64,000 nucleotides of DNA, taken from contig NZ_JADGEV010000017.1 in assembly GCF_016744175.1 (NCBI RefSeq), positions 1-64,000 on the forward strand, read 5' to 3'. Source of the stretch: Neptunomonas sp. GTDB lineage: Bacteria > Pseudomonadota > Gammaproteobacteria > Pseudomonadales > Balneatricaceae. Made by a program: the position numbers and the translations under genes. Numbering within the stretch: the stretch's first letter is position 1; every line of letters starts with the position of its first letter. Shown here in pieces: positions 15,901-24,490 of the stretch. The notes under the pieces are model-generated. The model did no database searches, was not told the origin of the DNA, and was given only the letters and a program-made list of their open reading frames with translations.

Positions 15901-18155
15901 GTGACATAGATGAAATGAAGATTTTTGATGTTGCCCTAACGCCTTTTGAGATTGAGGATATAGTCGCTAATGAAGCAACCGGTAGAAATTATGACGGCGC
16001 ATTGCGCCCGTGTGATTGCACTGAACCTGAGTTGATTGACCATTACGAAATCATTCATGATCAATCGATGGTGAGCTGTTTAGTGGAGGAGATTACATTC
16101 ACGGCACATGATGATGCAGATTTGGCCGTTGATGCAAAAGATGCGTTGCTGCAGATATCAACTTCTACCTCGAAAGGGGAATGGCTCTCAGTGGTTTTGG
16201 GTGCCGGTACATTGGTTGACTTGGGTGGAGGGCGGGCAACGTATCAGTTCCCGGATAATGGTGAAACGAGTGTTACGTTGCGTTTTTCTTATCCTGATCT
16301 AGCTATAGATCCTGAGTTAGTTAATTTTAATGTATCAGATGGCGTTTCTTCAGACAAAGGGGCGGCATCTCATCTTGAGGATAGAAATATCTCTGTCTCT
16401 GATTCAGGCTTGGTTTTCACAGTGCCAGATACCGAGTCGTGTAAGCCATCAGTGGAGGTTCTTGTTAGTGCGGTGAAGAAGTCTGATAACTCACCAAGTT
16501 GTGAGAGTGCGGTAGTGGGTGATAAGTTGGTTGGTTTCTATAGCCAGTATGTGGCACCTACGGCTAGTTCTAATGCTAGTGTCTTGCTCATGTCTTCGAA
16601 TGGTACTGATTACCCATTAGCATTAAGTGCGCCAGGGACCCAGGTATCTATGTCTTTTAATGCTCAGGGCCAAGCTCGAATGAAGGTGGCGTACCCAGAT
16701 GCAGGTATGGTTGGTTTGCATGCTTCTTTGGAAGTAGGTAAGAAAACGCTATTAGGGTCAGATACTTTTGTTATGTACCCCTCTACACTGCATGTTGTGG
16801 CAGAGCAACCTAGTGGGGCGTTGTTAGATAATAGTAATGTGTCCGGGGGGGCGGTATGGGCGGCAGCTAACCCTTTTACTCTTCGTGTTGAGGGGCAGTG
16901 TGAAAATGGTACGGTTACGGCTAACTATCAGCCATCCAATGCTGAGCTGGGGTCTGTTTTGCAAATGCCGACTGTGTCTGTTGGAGGGGTAGGCGGAGCT
17001 TTAGCGACAGTGGCGGGGGTGTTGACGTTAAATGACTCGCTGAATTGGCTTAATATTTCAACAGGCTTTAGTGCTGGCGTTTTTGAAGATTCAGCCGCTG
17101 CTTATTCGGAAGTCGGTGTTATAGAGGTACGTGCCCGGGATGCGGATTATTATGGGCATAATTTAGATGAAAAAATAATCTCTGTCGGCCGTTTTGTGCC
17201 AGGCTATCTGGATGTAGCTGCTAACACCCCTGAATGGGGTACGCATTGTTCTTCAGATATCTTTTCGTATATGGATGAGCCGATTGGCTATCAAACGTTA
17301 CCTGAACTTTCAATCACAGCCTACAACGCTGTGGGTGATCGGGTGTATAACTACGGAGCGGGGCTTTGGAAGCTGTCTGCGCAGCGGCCTCGTTCCTATT
17401 CTGATAAAAGCGGTACTGTTTCGGCAATATTTGCGAGCACGATTAACTCTGGAACTGATACTTGGAGTGGCTCCGAAGCTGATTATAATGGTGAGGCTGT
17501 TAATACATTAGGACGGGATTCAATCCTATATCAACGCCGCGGCATTGAAGCGCCATTTGAGGGGCTTGTTGATCTGACTTTTACTGCAGCAGGCCTGAGT
17601 GATGATGATGGCGTGTGCTATCGTGATGATACAGATGGTGATGGAAATTGGCTTGAAGAGAGTTGTAAGGATTTTACTATTGATAGTATTTCTGCAAAAG
17701 AGATACGTTTTGGGCGGCTTAATGTCGTTAATGCATTTGGTCCAGAAACAGAGAGTATCTCCCTGCCTTGGCGGGTGGAATACTATGACGGTAATCGTTT
17801 TGTACTGAATGAAATGGATAGCTGCAGTGTCTGGCTTGAGTCTGACGTGTCTTATACAGATACTGACGGGGTGTTGTTTTCGTCTGGCTTGATAGGGCCA
17901 GCTTATGCTTTTTCAGCCACAGACTTTCGCGTGAACATGGGTGATGCGGGGGTTGTGTTGAGCGCTCCGGGGGCTGGAAACCGAGGTGTTGTTAACGTGA
18001 CGGTGGACTTAAATCGTGTTCCTTATTTAAAGTTTGACTGGAATGGTATTGATGATAATGGGGATGGAGATAGTTTTGACGATGATCCTAATGCAAATAT
18101 AGTTTTCGGCCAATACAGAAGTAACGATAAAATAATATTTCAGCGTCAATGGTAA
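12990..18155 (+). CDS. Giant MshQ-like surface protein: CUB, three LamG domains, DUF6701
   Basis: This 1721-aa exported protein starts with a signal peptide (about residues 1-21). A CUB-like domain (about 25-134, with YDYVYLYDG) and a jelly-roll domain (about 145-308, ending YIDDINIRY) follow. Three LamG/concanavalin-like repeats cover about 315-540, 550-780 and 785-1010. The first two share the signature GQEQDS-GGGF and all three share DEP/DEM...IF. The C-terminal 700 residues resemble DUF6701 of MSHA biogenesis protein MshQ, including the ending DDDPNANIVFGQYRSNDKIIF. In msh loci MshQ is thought to be an adhesin-like accessory of the pilus. No other msh gene lies here, so the partner could be the type IV pilus or none. 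It sits between two tRNA blocks. A binding role for LamG and CUB is inferred. Confidence 0.82.
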   Translation: MKSLIWGLLGFLAFFSLNVKAENMCSSVSTSAISGSLFDSGGSGGSYSSREDCSFLIQSAGATSVTLTFTTFSLETNYDYVYLYDGINTSSPQIARLTGSTGGVYTANSGTMLVRFTSDGSVVDRGFSATWTAATSNCAAQSVADSFSSVSYSQNSGSSDWSGDWTEVGESDGAGAGIARVRSDLCTSGNCLRLGVPSGNRAQTFSDRGVYREADLSGVTSATLSFVYRRGRSQGSQTVVLSVSKNGGSSWTDVQSYLINSSNTSAVSASFDISAYAASNTQIRFLASGSNAVIGMYIDDINIRYQPTCTPVVQATWYFDEVDWAGTANEVLDSSGNGYHGVASKPMLNSADGVVCKAADFREDGTRDYVSLNSSALSGLNDFSVSVWGKLDSSRSGAQTIFSAASSSHTNGVLMYFSSTTSLQLHFLNTIVATYSLAAISDNRWHHYVWTRNEGQHCLFVDGVSQGCKTGTYTGVVSVSSGGLIVGQEQDSVGGGFVATQDWEGLVDEPLIFSGELSASDVRSIYAHQLAGENWDGTVRACLDVLPVPRAEWHLDEMRWSATADEIKDYSGNDFHSVASEAMDTNVDGVVCRAIDFSVKDRVTTDFISLDSAAFDGLNEFSFSVWGRSSEAGNQALLSGFGPDHGNELLLWFDRSDYFQPLVKNDSFSIGSNGFSVSNFASAANRDEWHHFVYTRKADKNCLYIDAVLQGCKSSVATGPLRLSPGSVIIGQEQDSFGGGFDISQDWDGWIDEPTIFEVELGPVQVSVIYANQKAGKNYDGSDRHCELPLPAVNYRFDSCDWVDGQNVIDSGPNRLDAYAVNGVLSTIDGQICGLAQFDSVDDYVRLPDNNFVDLPAAMTAMAWVRPNSTPTELKSAITKNTNYKIHIDRNRQVFWEWVDSNNVAHSFASGSTISVGQWQHVAVTYRDGRQVMYINGREVARQTHTGQLITNSADLQVGQDQGVAARFFDGDIDEMKIFDVALTPFEIEDIVANEATGRNYDGALRPCDCTEPELIDHYEIIHDQSMVSCLVEEITFTAHDDADLAVDAKDALLQISTSTSKGEWLSVVLGAGTLVDLGGGRATYQFPDNGETSVTLRFSYPDLAIDPELVNFNVSDGVSSDKGAASHLEDRNISVSDSGLVFTVPDTESCKPSVEVLVSAVKKSDNSPSCESAVVGDKLVGFYSQYVAPTASSNASVLLMSSNGTDYPLALSAPGTQVSMSFNAQGQARMKVAYPDAGMVGLHASLEVGKKTLLGSDTFVMYPSTLHVVAEQPSGALLDNSNVSGGAVWAAANPFTLRVEGQCENGTVTANYQPSNAELGSVLQMPTVSVGGVGGALATVAGVLTLNDSLNWLNISTGFSAGVFEDSAAAYSEVGVIEVRARDADYYGHNLDEKIISVGRFVPGYLDVAANTPEWGTHCSSDIFSYMDEPIGYQTLPELSITAYNAVGDRVYNYGAGLWKLSAQRPRSYSDKSGTVSAIFASTINSGTDTWSGSEADYNGEAVNTLGRDSILYQRRGIEAPFEGLVDLTFTAAGLSDDDGVCYRDDTDGDGNWLEESCKDFTIDSISAKEIRFGRLNVVNAFGPETESISLPWRVEYYDGNRFVLNEMDSCSVWLESDVSYTDTDGVLFSSGLIGPAYAFSATDFRVNMGDAGVVLSAPGAGNRGVVNVTVDLNRVPYLKFDWNGIDDNGDGDSFDDDPNANIVFGQYRSNDKIIFQRQW

Positions 18156-18164
18156 TATTTATCC

Positions 18165-18193
18165 TTGACATAGGTCCTTGGAATCAATAAGAT
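18165..18193 (+). promoter_or_regulatory. Promoter of the second tRNA-Glu/Gly block
   Basis: A consensus -35 TTGACA (18165-18170) is separated by 17 bp from -10 TAAGAT (18188-18193), followed by a GC-containing discriminator. It begins 10 bp after the stop of the MshQ-like gene and 66 bp before the next tRNA, so the second tRNA block need not depend on readthrough. Confidence 0.75.
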
Positions 18194-18230
18194 TTGCGCC
18201 TCTTTGAAGAGCCTTGCTCTCATCGAAATA

Positions 18231-18306
18231 GTCCCATTCGTCTAGTGGTCTAGGACACCGCCCTTTCACGGCGGTAACAGGGGTTCGAACCCCCTATGGG
18301 ACGCCA
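18231..18306 (+). tRNA. tRNA-Glu (anticodon TTC), copy 3
   Basis: It reads as identical to the other Glu copies, with encoded CCA. It is the first gene of the second tRNA block. The 36-nt spacer after it matches the spacer after Glu copy 1 at 29 positions. Confidence 0.98.
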
Positions 18307-18342
18307 ATCATTTTAGCGTATGTGAATATCTAAAGTGATGTT

Positions 18343-18418
<76 letters not shown>

Positions 18419-18431
18419 AATTTTTTAGTAT

Positions 18432-18507
18432 GTCCCATTCGTCTAGTGGTCTAGGACACCGCCCTTTCACGGCGGTAACAGGGGTTCGAACCCCCTATGG
18501 GACGCCA
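18432..18507 (+). tRNA. tRNA-Glu (anticodon TTC), copy 4
   Basis: It reads as identical to the other Glu copies with encoded CCA, 13 nt after Gly copy 3. A run of eight T follows two bases after the CCA and may help end the transcript. There is no Gly copy 4, so the second block is one gene shorter than the first. Confidence 0.98.
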
Positions 18508-18601
18508 CTTTTTTTTATCCTAAAATTACCTATAGATTCTCTGATTTTTTATATATAATCAGTCGCTTATGCTATTTATTGTCGCTTTACGAGGGACCGT
18601 A

Positions 18602-19027
18602 GTGACGCGGAATCTACTAAAATCTCTAATTGTGATCCTATTTCTTTTGTCTCCTATTGCTGAGGCAGAAATAGTTATTGCCCATCCTGATGTTCCTATC
18701 TCAAGTCTATCGCAACAAGATCTGCGTTCCATATTCACTATGCGTACTTCGCGATGGCCGAATCAAAAACCGGTATATGTTTTTGTGCTTGCAGATAAAG
18801 AGCCTCTTCATCGCTCTTTTGTGAAATCAAAGCTTGGTATGTTTCCTTACCAACTGAGAATGATTTGGGATCGTTCTGTTTTCAGTGGTGCAGGTTTTCC
18901 ACCCATCTTAGTGCCTTCTACTCAAGCAATGCTGTTGCGTGTTCAGAATACTAAAGGAGCTGTGGGGTACATGGATGATAGTGGTTATCCTATTCTGACA
19001 GGAGTTAAAATAATTGAAATACAGTAA
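18602..19027 (+). CDS. PstS-like short periplasmic substrate-binding domain protein
   Basis: This 141-aa protein has a signal peptide (about residues 1-22, ending AEAE) and one lobe-like domain resembling phosphate-binding PstS proteins. Marks are IVIAHPDVPISSLSQQDLRSIFTM, RSVFSGAGFPP and the end KGAVGYMDDSG. It is much shorter than true PstS (about 320 aa), so it is one of the small PBP-like proteins common in marine gammaproteobacteria and not an ABC transporter component. The GTG at 18602 is preferred over an ATG at 18569 because GAGGG lies 6 bp upstream and the signal peptide then starts correctly. It overlaps the porin gene by 14 bp. Confidence 0.75.
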   Translation: MTRNLLKSLIVILFLLSPIAEAEIVIAHPDVPISSLSQQDLRSIFTMRTSRWPNQKPVYVFVLADKEPLHRSFVKSKLGMFPYQLRMIWDRSVFSGAGFPPILVPSTQAMLLRVQNTKGAVGYMDDSGYPILTGVKIIEIQ

Positions 19028-20204
19028 GTTACTCTCTTTATATTGCTGCTTGTTTTTTTCTACGGCCTTACTGGCAGAAGATAGTATCTCTGAGTGGTAT
19101 TGGGGCGGGTTTATTACTCAAGGTCTTGCTTCAAGTGATCATAATAATTTTGCTGGAAAAAGTAGCGAAGGGATTAGCGCTGATTTGCGAGAAGTGGCCT
19201 TTTATGCAACATGGAGAGCAGCAGACCTGGTGCATTTTTCCGGTCAATTGATGTCGAGAAAATTTGGCGAAGTGGATGATGGGAATCTCCAATTTGACTA
19301 TTTGCTCGTTGATTTTGGTTTGTCTCCTAGTGTTTCTAGCGAGTATGGAATACGGATTGGCAGAGTGAAATTGCCCTATGGTTTTTATAATGAGACGAGG
19401 GATGTATCTTTTACAAGGCCCTCTATAGCGCTTCCTCAATCTATTTACTTCAACACAACAAGAGAGCTTCAATTGTCTTCTGATGGAGCCATTGTTTATG
19501 GACATCTTCCTCTAGGGGATATGCGACTAGATATAGACTTTCTTGTTGGGGCTCCAAGAGAGAGTGTGAACAATGAATATGGTTACTTCAGAGCAAACTA
19601 TTCAGGTAGGTTTGAAGATGACCTCGGTATCATGTCTCGTGTCTCTTTATCTGATGGCGCCGATATATGGAAAATTGGTCTAACTCTGGGGCAGTTTGAT
19701 TTAACATATATTCCTGGTCCTTTAGGTGAGCTAGGACTTAAAGAAGGGGGGCTAAATCTTGAGGTTGCTATTTTTGGCGGGCAATACAATACTGAGAAAT
19801 GGTCATTTACTTCAGAGTATATGTACATTCAAGTTGATCGAACTGACCTAGGGGGCGTTTTTGAGTTTAACGGCAAAAGCACCTCTGAATCATATTACCT
19901 GCAAACAGAGTATCGTTTTGCTAAAGATTGGGACCTCTTGCTCCGCTATGATGTGTTTTATCTCAACAAAAAGGATCGAAATGGTTCCATTACTGAGCAG
20001 CGTTCAGGCAGGCCTGCTTTTTCCCAGTGGTCAAAAGATGTTACATTGGGAGCTGGCTGGCAGGCTACACCAAATATTAGCTTTCGTGCTGAATGGCATC
20101 ATGTTCAAGGGACGGCTTGGTTAGCTGTTCAGGATAATCTAGATGCAGGAAGCCTGAAGAAAGATTGGAATCTTTACCTTTTACAAGCAGCGTATCGATT
20201 TTAA
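19014..20204 (+). CDS. Outer-membrane beta-barrel porin-like protein
   Basis: This 396-aa protein has a signal peptide ending around LLAED and alternating hydrophobic/polar strands throughout. It ends in an aromatic C-terminal strand closing with Phe (LLQAAYRF), the outer-membrane assembly signature. Blocks such as EYGIRIGRVKLPYGFYNETRDVSFTRPS resemble phosphate/pyrophosphate porin (OprP-like) and similar barrels, but substrate cannot be read from the sequence. The TTG start at 19014 has GGAG 9 bp upstream. It overlaps the PstS-like gene and lies 18 bp before the GGDEF gene, so the three form one operon. Confidence 0.8.
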   Translation: MKYSKLLSLYCCLFFSTALLAEDSISEWYWGGFITQGLASSDHNNFAGKSSEGISADLREVAFYATWRAADLVHFSGQLMSRKFGEVDDGNLQFDYLLVDFGLSPSVSSEYGIRIGRVKLPYGFYNETRDVSFTRPSIALPQSIYFNTTRELQLSSDGAIVYGHLPLGDMRLDIDFLVGAPRESVNNEYGYFRANYSGRFEDDLGIMSRVSLSDGADIWKIGLTLGQFDLTYIPGPLGELGLKEGGLNLEVAIFGGQYNTEKWSFTSEYMYIQVDRTDLGGVFEFNGKSTSESYYLQTEYRFAKDWDLLLRYDVFYLNKKDRNGSITEQRSGRPAFSQWSKDVTLGAGWQATPNISFRAEWHHVQGTAWLAVQDNLDAGSLKKDWNLYLLQAAYRF

Positions 20205-20222
20205 GGAAGGAGTTAAGTAAGG

Positions 20223-22241
20223 ATGACTATCTGGCCTGCTTTTATGAGCTTACGTTGGAAGGTGTTAATCCCGTTAGCTTTTTTGCTTATTCTTATTAAC
20301 GTAGTGCTTTATAGTTATATTAATCAGCAGTTATCACACCAGTACGAAGCAACACGCGGCGAGTCTCATACTCGAAGCCTTAAGGCTTTAAATGGAGCAT
20401 TAACAACGTCGTACCATAAGCTACTCGAAGTTGCTCAAACCATTTCAACTCTTACCCAATCCTCTTCTGAAGATCAAATTTTACAGGTTCAAAAAGCATT
20501 AGACATGAGCTTTACTCGCTTAGAGGCGGAAGGTGTTTTGGATAGTGCAGTTATTTTTGATCCTTCAGCCAAGCTTATTAAACGTTGGGGGCATCAAAAT
20601 TCTTCATTTGATAATATTGTAGGTAAGGCTATTGAGCAGGAATATCCTGTACGTGATCTAGTTTGCTACAATCAATGTTTTCGTTATATTGCGATCCCCT
20701 TGTTAAGTGATGGAATTGTGAGTGGGGCTCTTGTCGTCGGCCGTGTTATCCAAGATACGGTTTTAGATTTTAAGCAATTAACGGGTGTGGATATCGGTAT
20801 TGCCAAAAGAGTAGAGCAAGCAAGCGCAGACATCGAGAATTGGTCACTCAGCTTTACTCAGATGACACAAAAAAATCAAAATATTCAATTGCTCCGTTTG
20901 TTGAGTCAAACTGAAACGGCCTTCGTCATTGATAAACTGTACTCTGTGCGTGCATTTGGTCATAGCTATGGAGTTTTTTTTACGGTCCCTGAAAGTGTAA
21001 AATCTATAGACACTGTATGGGTGTTTGTTCAAGATGAAACCCTTAACAAAGAACGTTTAGACGAAGCGCAATTTCGAGTTAGGCTAGAAATAGCCATCGC
21101 TAGTCTTCTTATGGTGCTGTTAATCGCGATGGTAATGGGGAGTGTGACTAAGCGACTAAGGATTATATTGAAAACCTTAGCGGCAGGCTCTATTTCACAG
21201 AAAAACCAGATGATTTATCAAGCCTCTCTCGTTGATGAAATAGATCAAATACAACAAAAGTGTATTGAAATAAATGAGGAAGGCTCTTCTTTGAAAAAAG
21301 ATGGCTTGGCAGCAGTCAAAAGCCTTGAAGAGCTAAGTGTTACTCAGCTTTCAGGAAGAGAGGTAGTCACTAACCTAACAAGCCATGCTAATAGTGTTGT
21401 TTTAACACAATCCATGGACGGACGAGTATTAACAACAAATGAGTTTGGGAAGCAGTTATTTGGCGAGTTTGAACATGATCCGGAGTTAACTTTTTCTGAC
21501 TGCTTCTTAGCAGGGAAAAATAACCTTGCCGCAATCGATGATATGAATAAGCTATATATTGGTCGAGAAAGTCTTGTTTGTTTTGAAAGCCAATGTGTGG
21601 ATCTTAAAGGAGGTTCGCAATATCTTTATTGGATTCATACCAGCATGGCGAGCAACCTAGACCGACCTACCATACTCTCTATTGGTATCGATATTACAGC
21701 CAACAAAAAAGCTGAAGAACGGCTGGCCTGGTTGGCCTTTCATGATCCTGTTACAGAAGTGGCCAATAAGCGACTTTTCTTACAGTTATTGCCTGAAATG
21801 ATGGCAAGCAGTTTGGAGAATCAGCGCTCAATTGCCGTCTTATGTTGTGAAATTAAGAATTTAACAGATAACCACTTTTCGATAGATACCACCGGAGGTG
21901 ATGTTACATTGCTTTCGGCTGCAGCGGATAGAGTTTCTGATTGTTTGCGTGGTGATGATGTTATCGCACGTTTTGGCGATGAGTTATTTATGGTTATCCT
22001 TAGTAGTATAAAAACTGAGAAGAATGCAGGCGATGTGGCAAGAAAAATTATTACTGCTTTTGATAAACCATTCTCTATTGATAGTTCAAATCATAAGGTG
22101 AACATTAATATTGGTATATGCACGTTCCCAAGTCAGTCAAATGATGTTGCTGAACTAGTTGAAAATGCCGAAACTGCAATGTACTTATCAAAAGAAGAGG
22201 GGGCAAACAACTTTAAATACTCTTGTGTAGAGCCGTCATAG
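20223..22241 (+). CDS. Membrane PAS-GGDEF protein with degenerate GGDEF signature
   Basis: This 672-aa protein has TM1 (about residues 10-30), a periplasmic sensor region of about 250 residues, TM2 (about 285-307), a PAS-like domain (about 385-500) and a GGDEF domain (about 505-665). The signature is GDELF at residues 585-589 (RFGDELFMVIL) in place of GG[DE]EF. The metal-binding and catalytic positions are therefore substituted and cyclase activity is doubtful. There is no EAL domain. Co-transcription with a binding protein and a porin suggests it senses something handled by them. A c-di-GMP- or GTP-binding regulatory role is inference. Confidence 0.85.
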   Translation: MTIWPAFMSLRWKVLIPLAFLLILINVVLYSYINQQLSHQYEATRGESHTRSLKALNGALTTSYHKLLEVAQTISTLTQSSSEDQILQVQKALDMSFTRLEAEGVLDSAVIFDPSAKLIKRWGHQNSSFDNIVGKAIEQEYPVRDLVCYNQCFRYIAIPLLSDGIVSGALVVGRVIQDTVLDFKQLTGVDIGIAKRVEQASADIENWSLSFTQMTQKNQNIQLLRLLSQTETAFVIDKLYSVRAFGHSYGVFFTVPESVKSIDTVWVFVQDETLNKERLDEAQFRVRLEIAIASLLMVLLIAMVMGSVTKRLRIILKTLAAGSISQKNQMIYQASLVDEIDQIQQKCIEINEEGSSLKKDGLAAVKSLEELSVTQLSGREVVTNLTSHANSVVLTQSMDGRVLTTNEFGKQLFGEFEHDPELTFSDCFLAGKNNLAAIDDMNKLYIGRESLVCFESQCVDLKGGSQYLYWIHTSMASNLDRPTILSIGIDITANKKAEERLAWLAFHDPVTEVANKRLFLQLLPEMMASSLENQRSIAVLCCEIKNLTDNHFSIDTTGGDVTLLSAAADRVSDCLRGDDVIARFGDELFMVILSSIKTEKNAGDVARKIITAFDKPFSIDSSNHKVNINIGICTFPSQSNDVAELVENAETAMYLSKEEGANNFKYSCVEPS

Positions 22242-22272
22242 CCCGCTAGTGAATATCTTTGAATATGTAATT

Positions 22273-22752
22273 TTAATGCGCTAAACCTAATGCAATAGCT
22301 CTTTCGCGGGAATACTCAAAAGTGTCGCCTTGTGACTCTGCCGTATAACGTTTTTCGTCGAGTTTTTGAAATAGTTGTAGCTCTTCATCTGGCATAAAGT
22401 GTAAGCAGTCACCCCCGAAGAAAAATAGTAAATCTCTTGGTAGAAGTGGCACTAGTTCAGGGTAAGAACGGATCCAGCGAGTTATTAAATTTTGGCCGTT
22501 TTCTATATAGCTTTCTTGAAACTCCGTTGTTTGGAGGATGAGCTCACTGAACAACTGCAAGAATTCACTCTCTTCAGTAGAGAGCTCCTCCTGACAGAAC
22601 GGCGTAAACTGCAATATGTGATTATATGTTTGTTTTAAAAGGTCGATATGGAAGTCATGATAGTTGTTAGACATCTGGGATAACTCTGTTGCTTTTATCA
22701 AACCACTAATTTTACCTGATACAATACCGTAAATGTTGAAAATCTTATTCAT
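22273..22752 (-). CDS. PA2817-family conserved protein, unknown function
   Basis: This 159-aa cytosolic protein is mostly helical with no transmembrane segment. The segment LLPRDLLFFFGGDCLHFMPDEEL is distinctive and matches my recollection of the Pseudomonas PA2817 family. An internal ATG (22674, MSNNYHDFH) may be the true start, since the first 26 residues look unlike the rest; neither start has a clear ribosome site. It diverges from the ABC exporter gene with only 35 bp between starts. Function unknown; no catalytic motif is visible. Confidence 0.6.
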   Translation of the reverse strand: MNKIFNIYGIVSGKISGLIKATELSQMSNNYHDFHIDLLKQTYNHILQFTPFCQEELSTEESEFLQLFSELILQTTEFQESYIENGQNLITRWIRSYPELVPLLPRDLLFFFGGDCLHFMPDEELQLFQKLDEKRYTAESQGDTFEYSRERAIALGLAH

Positions 22753-22787
22753 TCCCTGTGCCGATTAAATAACTAGGATAAAGAAAA

Positions 22788-23720
22788 ATGACAATAGCGC
22801 TATCAGTTAAAGATTTGCGTAAAGTCTATGGTAATGACTTTGAAGCCCTAAAAGGGATTTCCTTTGATGTACAACAAGGTGATTTTTTTGCTTTGCTTGG
22901 GCCTAATGGTGCGGGAAAATCGACCACTTTGGGTATCGTTTCTTCTTTAGTTAATAAAACCAGTGGCAAGGTTGAAGTCTTTGGGTTTGATTTAGAAAAA
23001 GACAAAGCGGAAGCCAAGCGAAGTTTAGGCGTAGTTCCGCAAGAATTTAATTTTAATATGTTTGAAAAAGTGGGTGATATTGTACGTACTCAAGCTGGGT
23101 ATTACGGTATTCCTGTTGCGGTGGCTGCGCAGCGTGCAGAGTTTTATTTAAAAAAGTTAGGTTTGTGGGATAAACGAGATGATCGTGCTCAAATGCTTTC
23201 TGGTGGTATGAAAAGGCGTTTGATGATTGCGCGAGCACTTGTTCATGAGCCGAAATTATTGATACTGGATGAACCTACCGCGGGTGTTGATATTGAGTTA
23301 CGGCGTTCTATGTGGGCTTTTCTACAGGAGATTAATGAGGCAGGTACTACTATTATTTTGACAACACATTACTTGGAGGAAGCAGAGAGTTTATGTCGAA
23401 ATATTGCCATTATTGATCATGGGAGCATTGTTCATAACACATCAATAAAGTCGCTTCTTCAGCAGCTAACTACTGAAACATTCATTTTAGATGTGAGACC
23501 TGATCAAGTAAGCAGTGTTGTTATCGATGGTTACTCTGTGCAACTTGATGACCCTCACACGTTAGTTGTTCAGGTTAACAAAGGCCAAGGCTTGAATGAC
23601 CTGTTTTCACAGCTAGAGAGCCAAAAGATAGAAGTAACCAGTATGCGTAATAAATCTAACCGGCTGGAGGAGTTGTTTGTTTCCATGGTTGAAAAAAATC
23701 TGGAGAAGAAAGAAGTATGA
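22788..23720 (+). CDS. yadG: ABC-2 type exporter ATPase (YadG-like)
   Basis: This 310-aa ATP-binding subunit has Walker A GPNGAGKST (about 44-52), the signature LSGGMKRRL, Walker B LLILDEPTAGVD and the switch His (TTHYLEE). The C-terminal extension of about 80 residues is typical of the YadG/CcmA-type group. Its stop overlaps the permease start by 4 bp (ATGA). With YadH it should form an exporter dimer. The exported substrate is unknown, and no periplasmic adaptor or outer-membrane channel is adjacent. Confidence 0.92.
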   Translation: MTIALSVKDLRKVYGNDFEALKGISFDVQQGDFFALLGPNGAGKSTTLGIVSSLVNKTSGKVEVFGFDLEKDKAEAKRSLGVVPQEFNFNMFEKVGDIVRTQAGYYGIPVAVAAQRAEFYLKKLGLWDKRDDRAQMLSGGMKRRLMIARALVHEPKLLILDEPTAGVDIELRRSMWAFLQEINEAGTTIILTTHYLEEAESLCRNIAIIDHGSIVHNTSIKSLLQQLTTETFILDVRPDQVSSVVIDGYSVQLDDPHTLVVQVNKGQGLNDLFSQLESQKIEVTSMRNKSNRLEELFVSMVEKNLEKKEV

Positions 23721-24490
23721 GTAATCAAGAATTATGGATTGCTTTTAGCACCATTGTTAGAAAGGAAATTAGGCGTTTTACCCGTATTTGGGCTCAGACA
23801 CTCCTCCCTCCTGCTATAACCATGACCCTTTATTTCATTATTTTCGGAAATCTAATTGGTAGTCGCATTGGAGAGATGGGCGGCTTTAATTATATGGAGT
23901 TTATTGTTCCCGGCTTAATTATGATGTCGGTTATTACTAACTCATATGGAAATGTTGTATCTTCTTTTTTTAGTACTAAATTTCAGAGAAATATCGAAGA
24001 GCTATTGGTATCACCGACACCCAACTGGGTTATTTTGTCGGGTTATGTATTAGGGGGTGTTTCGCGAGGACTTGCCGTCGGTTTCATTGTTACTTTACTC
24101 TCTCTCTTTTTTACTAAGTTACAGGTTCATAGTTTTGGTGTGACAGTTGCTACGGTGTTAATGACATCCATACTGTTTTCATTAGGCGGTTTTATTAATG
24201 CCGTTTTTGCTAACTCATTTGACGATATTTCGATTATCCCAACGTTTATTCTAACGCCTTTGACTTATTTGGGGGGGGTGTTTTATTCAATCCAGTTGTT
24301 GCCTGATTTCTGGCAAGGTGTTTCACAATTAAACCCCATACTCTATATGGTTAATACATTTCGTTACGGCATTCTTGGCGTTAGTGATATTAATGTAGGT
24401 TTTGCTTTTACAGTGATTGTTTTATTTAACGTTGTGCTATTTCTGGTGGCATTAAAGTTGTTAGATATGGGTAAAGGGATTCGTCAATAA
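23717..24490 (+). CDS. yadH: ABC-2 type exporter permease (YadH-like)
   Basis: This 257-aa permease has about six transmembrane segments and the ABC2_membrane signature (SFDDISIIPTFILTPLTYLGGVFY, then LLPDFWQGVSQLNPILYMVN). Length fits YadH. It overlaps yadG by 4 bp and its stop shares one base with the queF start, so all are in one transcription unit. Confidence 0.93.
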   Translation: MSNQELWIAFSTIVRKEIRRFTRIWAQTLLPPAITMTLYFIIFGNLIGSRIGEMGGFNYMEFIVPGLIMMSVITNSYGNVVSSFFSTKFQRNIEELLVSPTPNWVILSGYVLGGVSRGLAVGFIVTLLSLFFTKLQVHSFGVTVATVLMTSILFSLGGFINAVFANSFDDISIIPTFILTPLTYLGGVFYSIQLLPDFWQGVSQLNPILYMVNTFRYGILGVSDINVGFAFTVIVLFNVVLFLVALKLLDMGKGIRQ

